A DNA stretch of 64,000 nt from Cohnella phaseoli (GTDB taxonomy: Bacteria > Bacillota > Bacilli > Paenibacillales > Paenibacillaceae). Position 1 is the first letter of the stretch. Every line of letters starts with the position of its first letter. The position numbers and the translations under genes are program-made. Below are positions 42,519 to 49,354 of the stretch, in pieces. Under the pieces are notes generated by a model. That model worked only from the letters and a program-made list of their open reading frames with translations. It had not been told where the DNA came from and searched no databases. The DNA lies in contig NZ_QRDZ01000004.1 of NCBI RefSeq assembly GCF_003386235.1, positions 124,001 to 188,000 of the forward strand, written 5' to 3'.

Positions 42519-45209
42519 ATGAGTCGAGCCGATCGTACTTTATTGGAGCGATTTTTCGCCAAACATGGCGAGAGGGTTCGCATCGAAGGAAATCATCCGC
42601 TGATTGTTACGGATGAATCCTCTGTCTGGTATATTCAAGAGGGTCATATCGATCTGTTTGCCGTTACACTCCGGGACGACGAAATCGTTAGCCGGCGGGA
42701 ATTCCTGTTCAGTCTTGATCCGGGGCGCCTTATCTTCGGGTATTATCGCGACGGGACTGCAGGCAGCGATGCCGCGGGGCATCTAAGCGCCGGTGTGACG
42801 GGAACCGTACTGCTGCGGGCGGATAGCTCTCTACTGTATCAAGAGTTTACAGACAGCGCGATGCAAGCGGCATTAAAGCTTCAAGTCCAAGCATGGGTGC
42901 AGAGCTGGTCGAAGGTGTTGAAGCTAACGGAAGCGATAAGACCCTTCGATCGATTGGACGAGCAATTGTCCGACTTCCATAAAACCGTTCATTATCGGTA
43001 TCTGCAGAGGCGTGTGACGACATGGCAGGCCGAACAGCAAAGCCTCGAACGTAAGCGGAGCAATGATCAAGCGGTGATGGAGCAAGCGCTTAAACAACTG
43101 GCTGCTGTAACGGGCAGCAGTCATCGGCAAGCCGGGGCTGATATCGCAAGCAACGACATGCTTTACACAGCGTGCAAGCTGGTTGGCGAATCGATCGGGA
43201 TGAAGGTCAAGCCGACGAATGCTCGTCAGTTAAGCAAGATCCGCGACCCTGTGGCGTTTATAGCTAGAAATTCGGGGTTTCGTTCCCGTCAAGTTGTTCT
43301 GAAGGACCGATGGTGGCTTGAAGATAACGGGTCTTTGCTTGGTTATATCGATAATCAGAATATTCCGGTTGCGTTAATTCAGAAAACCCCTAAAGCCTAT
43401 GCTATGATCGATCCTGAAACGGGGGACGAGCGGACGGTGACGGAACAAATCGCCAAAACCCTCGCTACGATGGCGCATATGTTCTACCGTCCGTTGCCGG
43501 CAACGCCGCTAAAGGTGGCGGATATTCTTAAATTCGGTCTGCATACATCGATAAGGCGAGATATCGGAATGATGCTGCTCATGGGCGTCGCTGTCGGGAT
43601 CTTGGGGACGTTCGTTCCCATTGCCAACGGCATCCTGTTCGATACGATCATTCCTGCGTCAGACAGAGGAATGCTCCTGCAGATGGGGTTCATTTTGGCG
43701 TCCGTAACCCTCTCGCTGTTTCTGCTCGAATTAACGCAGTCAATGGCGATCCTGCGACTGGAAGGGAAAATGGACAGTTCCATTCAAGCGGCGGTATGGG
43801 ATCGATTGCTCAGCTTGCCGGTTTCCTTCTTCCGCGGCTATTCCGCCGGGGATCTCTCGATGCGGGCCAACAGTATTAATGCGATACGTCAATCGCTTTC
43901 CGGGATTGCGATGACAGCGATCTTCGGGGGGATTTTCTCCTCTTTTAACTTCTTCCTGTTATTTTACTATGACGTGAAGATGGCGCTTGCCGCCGCAGCG
44001 ATGGTCTTCGTGGCCTTCGCCGTAACGATCGGCGTCGGGATCTTGCAAGTGAGACGGCAGCGCGTATTGCTGCGAATAGAGGGGAAGCTTACAGGAACGT
44101 TATTTCAGATCATTAACGGTATTGCCAAGTTTCGCATGGCCGCTGCGGAGAAACGGGCTTTCTTCATCTGGGCGAAGCTGTTCGGCGAGATGAAGGAAAC
44201 GGACTTTCGAGCGAGGACGTTAACCAATCTCCATGCCGTCTTTCATATTTTCTTTCCCTCTGTGACAGCAATCGTTCTGTTCTACATGTTTGCTTCAGGC
44301 TCAAGTGCATTAAGTCCCGGCAAATTCATCGCCTTCTTCGCGGCGTTCTCGGCTTTTCTCGGAGCGATGCTCTCGATGTCGTCGGCAGTCGTATCGAGCC
44401 TGAACATCGTGCCGTTATACGAAAGGGCTAAGCCGATCCTTCAGACGATTCCCGAGGTGCTGGAGTCCCGGGACGATCCGGGCGAACTCACAGGGGAAAT
44501 AGAGGCCAAGCATATTCATTTTCGCTACCAAGCAGACCAGCCGTTCATCCTTAACGATCTGTCCCTGCATATCCATCCGGGCGAATTTGTCGCCTTGGTC
44601 GGCGCTTCGGGATGCGGCAAGTCAACTCTATTCCGGTTGCTGCTTGGATTCGAGAATCCGGAATCCGGATCGATCTTCTTGAATGGACAAGATTTAACCA
44701 CGCTGGATATTCGCGCCGTGCGCAGCCAGCTTGGCGTCGTTTTGCAGAACGGGAAGGTCATGTCCGGCGATCTGTTCACCAACATCGTGGGGTCGTCTAA
44801 CTTGACGATTGAAGACGCTTGGGAAGCTGCGACGATGGCTGGATTAGATGAAGATATCCGGCAGATGCCGATGGGCATGCATACGATGGTTTCCGAAGGA
44901 GGCAGCACGCTCTCCGGCGGACAGCGACAGCGCATGATGATTGCAAGGGCCATTGCCGGCAAGCCTAAGATCCTTCTGTTCGACGAGGCGACTAGCGCTC
45001 TGGACAACCGCACGCAGACGATCGTCAGCCAAAGCCTGGAAGCCTTGAAGGTAACGCGTATCGTGATCGCTCATCGGCTCAGCACGATCAGAAATGCCGA
45101 CCGCATCCTCGTCATCGATAAGGGAAATGTTGTACAGGCAGGCACTTATGAGGAATTGATGCGGCAGGAGGGACTCTTTGGCGAGTTGGCTAAGAGACAA
45201 TTGGCGTAA
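42519..45209 (+). CDS. NHLM-type ABC exporter protein with N-terminal cNMP-like domain
   Basis: An 896-residue protein. The N-terminal ~330 residues resemble the cyclic-nucleotide-binding-like region of the second NHLM ABC protein and lack C39 peptidase residues. A six-helix exporter domain spans about 340-640. The C-terminal ATPase shows Walker A 'GASGCGKST', signature 'LSGGQRQR', Walker B 'LLFDEAT' and 'IAHRLS'. It probably pairs with the C39 exporter. AGGGGAGGGGG precedes the start. It is the last gene of the P1 operon, since a terminator follows at 45250. Confidence 0.92.
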   Translation: MSRADRTLLERFFAKHGERVRIEGNHPLIVTDESSVWYIQEGHIDLFAVTLRDDEIVSRREFLFSLDPGRLIFGYYRDGTAGSDAAGHLSAGVTGTVLLRADSSLLYQEFTDSAMQAALKLQVQAWVQSWSKVLKLTEAIRPFDRLDEQLSDFHKTVHYRYLQRRVTTWQAEQQSLERKRSNDQAVMEQALKQLAAVTGSSHRQAGADIASNDMLYTACKLVGESIGMKVKPTNARQLSKIRDPVAFIARNSGFRSRQVVLKDRWWLEDNGSLLGYIDNQNIPVALIQKTPKAYAMIDPETGDERTVTEQIAKTLATMAHMFYRPLPATPLKVADILKFGLHTSIRRDIGMMLLMGVAVGILGTFVPIANGILFDTIIPASDRGMLLQMGFILASVTLSLFLLELTQSMAILRLEGKMDSSIQAAVWDRLLSLPVSFFRGYSAGDLSMRANSINAIRQSLSGIAMTAIFGGIFSSFNFFLLFYYDVKMALAAAAMVFVAFAVTIGVGILQVRRQRVLLRIEGKLTGTLFQIINGIAKFRMAAAEKRAFFIWAKLFGEMKETDFRARTLTNLHAVFHIFFPSVTAIVLFYMFASGSSALSPGKFIAFFAAFSAFLGAMLSMSSAVVSSLNIVPLYERAKPILQTIPEVLESRDDPGELTGEIEAKHIHFRYQADQPFILNDLSLHIHPGEFVALVGASGCGKSTLFRLLLGFENPESGSIFLNGQDLTTLDIRAVRSQLGVVLQNGKVMSGDLFTNIVGSSNLTIEDAWEAATMAGLDEDIRQMPMGMHTMVSEGGSTLSGGQRQRMMIARAIAGKPKILLFDEATSALDNRTQTIVSQSLEALKVTRIVIAHRLSTIRNADRILVIDKGNVVQAGTYEELMRQEGLFGELAKRQLA

Positions 45210-45249
45210 GAGGGTTCTCGCGAAATCATAAATTCGTTTTCTCTAACGA

Positions 45250-45300
45250 GGCACAGCAAACGTCCGGGATTATTTGCGGACAGGAGCTGTGTCTTTTTTT
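45250..45300 (+). terminator. Intrinsic terminator after the export operon
   Basis: GGCACAGC (45250-45257) pairs with GCTGTGTC (45286-45293), with an inner GTCCG/CGGAC stem, followed by seven Ts. It separates the export genes from the precursor genes, which have their own promoter. Confidence 0.88.
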
Positions 45301-45342
45301 GTGTATGTATTTATTCTACAAGTTTTCTTGAATATCTCAATT

Positions 45343-45377
45343 ATCGACATTTTACTGACATCTTCGACTCGTACACT
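45343..45377 (+). promoter_or_regulatory. RiPP-regulon promoter P2 (direct-repeat box + -10)
   Basis: CGACAT (45345), TGACAT (45356) and CGACTC (45365) are followed by TACACT (45372-45377). The spacings of 11, 20 and 27 bases from the first repeat equal those of P1 and P3. No TTGACA -35 is needed in this layout because the repeats cover that position, as expected for OmpR-type activation. Confidence 0.7.
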
Positions 45378-45425
45378 CAGGACATAGAAGAAAGGACAAC
45401 AATTCGTGCAAGGAGGAGACGGCAA

Positions 45426-45818
45426 ATGAGTTGGACTCAGCAATCGTTCGCGGCGGCGGTTCGGCAAGTGGTACATAAAGCGACCAGCGATACGGCATTC
45501 AGGGAACAAGTGTTGAAAGACATACATACCGCAGTGAAGGAAGTATCCGGCCGGGAGGTTCCGCAGGATTTCAAAATCAATGTCGTAGACGGCACGGGGT
45601 ATCACTTGACCGTTGTTCTGCCCGCGTTCAACCCATCGGGGGAGCTATCCGATCAGGAACTGGAAGAAGTTGCGGGAGGCGTTGTCATCGGCGGAGTAGA
45701 TTACGGCAAAGGCTCGGCAACCAGTCCCAAATTCGATTGGCCGCGTACGCCGGAAAATGAAAGTATGCTAAATGGCCAACAGAGCGGCGGTACGATCAGG
45801 CCCAAGCCCACGATATGA
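45426..45818 (+). CDS. NHLP-type RiPP precursor peptide 1 (long nitrile-hydratase-like leader)
   Basis: A 130-residue precursor. Residues 1-~75 form an NHLP leader related to nitrile hydratase alpha subunit ('FREQVLKDIHTAVKEVSGRE', 'FKINVVDGTGYHLTVVLP'), and the leader ends 'ELSDQELEEVAGG' near residue 85. The predicted core is ~45 residues, starts VVIGGVDYGKG and ends RPKPTI. It has no Cys, few Ser/Thr and several Pro, so it is not a lanthipeptide substrate. AAGGAGGAG precedes the ATG. It is the first of three precursor genes behind P2. Confidence 0.88.
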   Translation: MSWTQQSFAAAVRQVVHKATSDTAFREQVLKDIHTAVKEVSGREVPQDFKINVVDGTGYHLTVVLPAFNPSGELSDQELEEVAGGVVIGGVDYGKGSATSPKFDWPRTPENESMLNGQQSGGTIRPKPTI

Positions 45819-45833
45819 AGGGAGGTGATATTC

Positions 45834-46034
45834 ATGAACCATTCGCACAAGCCGGGCGAAGAAGCAAGCGAACCAGCGGTTAGGCAAGAATCCAATGAAG
45901 AAATATCCGAGCATGAGCTGGAGTCTGTAGCCGGTGGCGTCATGTTTGACGGCGATGGCAATAAGAAAGGCAAGCGCGATCCTGGCAAGTTCTATCCTGC
46001 AAGCGTTCCGTCATTGTCAAGCGACAATACCTGA
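45834..46034 (+). CDS. Small double-glycine precursor peptide 2
   Basis: A 66-residue peptide. A short acidic leader (about 35 residues, without the nitrile-hydratase-like fold) ends 'EEISEHELESVAGG'. The predicted core of ~31 residues begins VMFDGDGNKKGKRD and ends LSSDNT; it is Cys-free and polar. The ATG at 45834 follows a very strong GGGAGGTGAT site (45820-45829), which decides it over an upstream in-frame ATG at 45825. The shared leader end suggests export by the same C39 exporter. Confidence 0.82.
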   Translation: MNHSHKPGEEASEPAVRQESNEEISEHELESVAGGVMFDGDGNKKGKRDPGKFYPASVPSLSSDNT

Positions 46035-46101
46035 CGATCATCCTCCCGGTTGCGACAACGGGGTTTGATAAATAAACCAAAAATTTTAGGAGGAATCTTC
46101 A

Positions 46102-46296
46102 ATGAGCGAACAAGAAAAAGGTCAATTGTCTGAATCGGAACTGGAAAGCGTAGCCGGCGGCGGTCTGATCAAGGGGATTACCAAGGGAATTAAAAAAGGC
46201 GCAAACGATTTGGTCGATAAAGGCAAAAAAGGCGCAAACAATGCAATCGATAAAGGAACCGGCGCCGCTAACGATGCCATTGACACTGTTTATTAA
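46102..46296 (+). CDS. Small double-glycine precursor peptide 3 with 11-residue repeat core
   Basis: A 64-residue peptide. Its 20-residue leader is almost only the recognition motif 'QLSESELESVAGG'. The 44-residue core begins GLIKGITKGI and continues as three 11-residue units: KKGANDLVDKG, KKGANNAIDKG and TGAANDAIDTV. It is cationic, Cys-free and strongly helical in pattern, with an 11/3 periodicity like amphipathic membrane-binding or LEA-type helices. It could be an unmodified membrane-active bacteriocin. AGGAGGAA precedes the start. The gene is followed within 16 bases by a long inverted-repeat element. Confidence 0.82.
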   Translation: MSEQEKGQLSESELESVAGGGLIKGITKGIKKGANDLVDKGKKGANNAIDKGTGAANDAIDTVY

Positions 46297-46311
46297 GTTT
46301 TAGGTGAAAGA

Positions 46312-46534
46312 CCGGGGCTGTCCCATAAGCGCTTCAAGTAACTTTGAAAGATAATCGATGAACAAGGTGCAAGGGGTATATACCTCCTTCCGCTGCTATG
46401 CGCTCCTGAAATTTTTGAATAGGTAAACTCGTGAAAAGGTAATTTCAGTAGCGTATGAGGCAGTTTCCAGGAGATATATACCCCTTCTTTGTCTATCAAT
46501 CCTCTCAAGCAAATCTGCTAACGGGACAGCACGG
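46312..46534. repeat. MITE-like long imperfect inverted repeat
   Basis: Outer arms CCGGGGCTGTCCC/GGGACAGCACGG (46312/46523) are followed inward by AGGGGTATATACCTCC (46372-46387) against GGAGATATATACCCCT (46470-46485), and by CTGAAATT/AATTTCAG (46406/46441). The whole ~220 bases can fold as one long hairpin. No transposase is encoded. GGGGCTGTCCC-type ends are common in IS elements. It sits between precursor 3 and the transporter gene and may also act as an attenuator. Confidence 0.65.
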
Positions 46535-46580
46535 CAAACACAATTGTGCACACCAATTCAGAATGTAGGTGTACCGCTTC

Positions 46581-47900
46581 ATGAAATGGTTGAAATCTAT
46601 ATGGACTATACTGGGGAGCATTGTCGCAGGCGTGCTGCTTGGGCTCTATCGACCCGAGCTGGCTTTGAAGCTTGTTCCGTATGGCGAATTGTATCTATCG
46701 TTCTTGAAGATGTGTGTGATTCCGATCATGGTTACAGCAATCGTCTCGAGCGTCGGACGGTTGTTTATGTCTTCGGGTCCAAATAATATATTAATTCGAA
46801 TGATCCTGATTTCAACTGCCAGTATGTTAATCGTCAGCGCTTTAGGACTCATTACGGGCCTATTGGCAAATCCGGGAACGGATATCCCTCCAAGCAGCAA
46901 GGCGGTATTGGGAACGGTACTGCTGGATACAGAGTCTGCTTCAGCGACTGCCCCTGAATCCGTCAACACGGGTAGCAGCTTGATGGAATTCGTCTTTAAG
47001 CTGATACCTGAAAATATATTTATTGCCTTGGGTCAAGGCAATAATCTGCAAATTTTGTTTTTCTCCGTTGTGACGGGAATCGCGCTTGGAACGATCTCCG
47101 CCCGTGGCGGCGATCAGTTTCTATCGATGACCGATCTCTTGTTTAAAGTCTTTCAGAGAGTGATCTCCTGGTCCATGTACCTACTGCCATTCGGGCTCTT
47201 ATGCATCATGGCAGGACAAGTTGCCAGCACGGGTATGGGGTTAATGCTCGCGATGTTCAAATTTATTGGGCTCATTCATGCGATGTCGGTCATTCTGATG
47301 ATCGTGAGCGGTTGCGTTATCGCCTTCAAGCTGAAAATATCGTTTATTCAATCCCTGTCCGGATTGAAGGATTCTCTGATCATTGCTTTCGGAACGCAAT
47401 ACAGCATCGCTACGATGCCCTCGGTTCTTGATGCCTTGCGCGAGCGCTTCAAACTGGATGCCGACTCCGTAAATCTGGTCGTCCCGCTCAGCGTTGTGGT
47501 ATGCCGTTATAGTATGGTGATGATTTACTCGCTAGGTCTGGTCTTTATCGCACAATTGTATGGGGTTCAACTGGGCTGGCAGGATCTTCTCGTTATTTTA
47601 ATTGGAGCGGTTCTGGCTTCTGTTGCCGGAGCGGGCGTTCCGGGAATCGTATCGATATCCATGATCGGGATGATTGCGACCCCTTTGCATCTTCCTCACA
47701 GTGCCGGCGTTATTCTGCTGATGGCGATCATTCCGGTGATCAATCCCATCATTACAACGGCTAATATTCATTTGAACAGTGCGGCGGCTGTGCTCATAAT
47801 CGACAAAAGCCGAGAAGAAGACAAATCTGTTGAACAGCGCAGAATTGGAGAGAGGTCAGAAGGCGGAATCGCGTTTGGCAGCAGTTCGGCTACTGGGTGA
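46581..47900 (+). CDS. Divergent DAACS (dicarboxylate/amino acid:cation symporter) family protein
   Basis: A 439-residue polytopic protein of the GltPh/DctA fold ('FLKMCVIPIMVTAIVSSVGRL' and 'AGVPGIVSISMIGM'). The HP1-like serine motif reads 'GTQYSIATMPS'. Key residues are changed: the NMDGT motif is replaced by 'VCRYSMVMIY', and in the last core helix Asp394, Arg397 and Asp405 of GltPh become Asn, Ile and Asn ('INPIITTANIHLN'), while Thr398 and Asn401 stay. Acidic amino-acid transport is therefore doubtful; it may carry another solute or act as a sensor or immunity protein. ATG 46581 with AGGTG upstream is chosen over GTG 46569. Confidence 0.82.
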   Translation: MKWLKSIWTILGSIVAGVLLGLYRPELALKLVPYGELYLSFLKMCVIPIMVTAIVSSVGRLFMSSGPNNILIRMILISTASMLIVSALGLITGLLANPGTDIPPSSKAVLGTVLLDTESASATAPESVNTGSSLMEFVFKLIPENIFIALGQGNNLQILFFSVVTGIALGTISARGGDQFLSMTDLLFKVFQRVISWSMYLLPFGLLCIMAGQVASTGMGLMLAMFKFIGLIHAMSVILMIVSGCVIAFKLKISFIQSLSGLKDSLIIAFGTQYSIATMPSVLDALRERFKLDADSVNLVVPLSVVVCRYSMVMIYSLGLVFIAQLYGVQLGWQDLLVILIGAVLASVAGAGVPGIVSISMIGMIATPLHLPHSAGVILLMAIIPVINPIITTANIHLNSAAAVLIIDKSREEDKSVEQRRIGERSEGGIAFGSSSATG

Positions 47901-47948
47901 GCCAAAGCAAGAACATGGATGTTCGCTGTAAAATTAGGGGGTTATCGT

Positions 47949-48350
47949 GTGATCGTCGGAATAGGTATGGATCTTGTCGATACTTCGCAGATTGAGCAAA
48001 TGCTTCACAAGGAAAGCCGGCTGTTTATACAAAGCCTGCTGACAAGCAGGGAGATGGATATTGTCGAAAAGGTCGGGGATGAGCGGCGTCGCGCGGAATG
48101 GATTGCCGGGAGGTATGCTGCGAAAGAGGCGTTATTGAAGGCGCTTGGATCGCAAAGGGGGGAGGGGATCGGAATGCAGGATATCGAGGTGCTACCGGAA
48201 TCGTCGGGTCGCCCGCACTGTCATTTATCCGCCCATGTGATCCAACGTATCGGGTTTCCTGTCGTCTGCAACCTTACGATCACCCACACGGCATCTACCG
48301 CAGGAGCGATGGTTGTGGTAGAACGGGTGGCGTCGGCGATGCTAGTGTAA
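47949..48350 (+). CDS. acpS: Holo-ACP synthase-type 4'-phosphopantetheinyl transferase
   Basis: A 133-residue AcpS-type enzyme that moves 4'-phosphopantetheine from CoA to a carrier-protein Ser. The two signatures are present: 'GIGMDLVD' (Mg-binding Asp) at residues 4-11 and 'WIAGRYAAKEALLKALG' near 50. 'SITHT'-like sequence appears as 'TITHTASTAGA'. A GTG start with AGGGGG 7 bases upstream is chosen; a longer frame from 47919 lacks a ribosome site. Its position inside a RiPP locus, with no acyl-carrier protein near, is unusual. Confidence 0.88.
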   Translation: MIVGIGMDLVDTSQIEQMLHKESRLFIQSLLTSREMDIVEKVGDERRRAEWIAGRYAAKEALLKALGSQRGEGIGMQDIEVLPESSGRPHCHLSAHVIQRIGFPVVCNLTITHTASTAGAMVVVERVASAMLV

Positions 48351-48416
48351 ATCCGCTTGCGTAGCCGGCCATGATGCGCCAATCAGTAGTAATATTGCGG
48401 AAGAAAGGCGATGTGA

Positions 48417-49346
48417 ATGCATATTCGGCCAATGAAAGTGATAGGGAGGTTTACCGCGATACTGATGCTTATCCCTCTCTGGCTATTGACAGCCTGCGGG
48501 GAGGAAAGTCCGGTTTCCGGACCCGATGCGGCAATGGCAAACGTTGCTGCGGTTCCTACCGATCCGCCGCATAAAATAAAGGTGTCGGAAGAGGAGCTAG
48601 CCCGCTATTCCCCTGAGATGAAGCAAATTTATGATCGTGGGGTATTGCGCGTGGCGATCTATTCCCAGGATCGCATACCGTTCTTCTATGTGGATGATGG
48701 CGGCGGGCTTACAGGCAGCGATGTGGAGTTGGCTACGGACATGGCAGCGCAATTCGGTGTTGGGGTGGAATTTATACGAACTGCGCAATCCTTCGATCAA
48801 GTGGTCGATCAAGTCGCCTCAGGGCAAGCGGACATCGCCGTCTCCAAGCTCAGTGCAACGTTATCGCGCGCGAAGAAAACGCTATTCTCTCAACCGTATC
48901 TCACACTTCGTCAGGGATTGCTTGTTAACCGGTTACAGATCGCGCGATTGGGCCAATCGGACGCCCCCTTGCTGGAAACGATCAAGAACGCGCCCATTCA
49001 GATCGGAGTCGTTGCAGGCACCTCCTATGTTCGGTTCGCCAGCGAGTTGTTTCCGGCTGCCGAGCTGAAATCGTTTCAAAACACGCAGACTATGTTGGAT
49101 GCGGTTTTAAGCGGCGACATTACCGCGATATTTTATGATGAATTGCAGCTGAAGGACATGGTCGAAAGCCAGCCGACGCATTCCATTGAACTGCAACTAA
49201 TGATCCTGAACGATCAGATCGATCCGATTTCCGTCGCTGTGCCTCCGAATCATGTGCAGATGCTGAATTGGATTAATCTCTATTTGGAAACCAATCCTGC
49301 GAAAATAGCCAAGCTTCTGATTAAATACGATATTACGGGGGATTAA
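48417..49346 (+). CDS. Amino-acid-type (SBP_bac_3) receptor lipoprotein
   Basis: A 309-residue lipoprotein with lipobox LLTACG (Cys near 28). A type-2 binding fold follows ('GVLRVAIYSQDRIPFFYVDD', 'GGLTGSDVELATDMAAQFG', 'IAVSKLSATLSRAKKTLFSQPY'), as in polar amino-acid receptors. No cognate ABC permease or ATPase is nearby. It is the second orphan receptor of the locus and ends 8 bases before the convergent kinase operon, so it may pass a signal to one of those kinases. Confidence 0.85.
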   Translation: MHIRPMKVIGRFTAILMLIPLWLLTACGEESPVSGPDAAMANVAAVPTDPPHKIKVSEEELARYSPEMKQIYDRGVLRVAIYSQDRIPFFYVDDGGGLTGSDVELATDMAAQFGVGVEFIRTAQSFDQVVDQVASGQADIAVSKLSATLSRAKKTLFSQPYLTLRQGLLVNRLQIARLGQSDAPLLETIKNAPIQIGVVAGTSYVRFASELFPAAELKSFQNTQTMLDAVLSGDITAIFYDELQLKDMVESQPTHSIELQLMILNDQIDPISVAVPPNHVQMLNWINLYLETNPAKIAKLLIKYDITGD

Positions 49347-49354
49347 ACTCTCTC

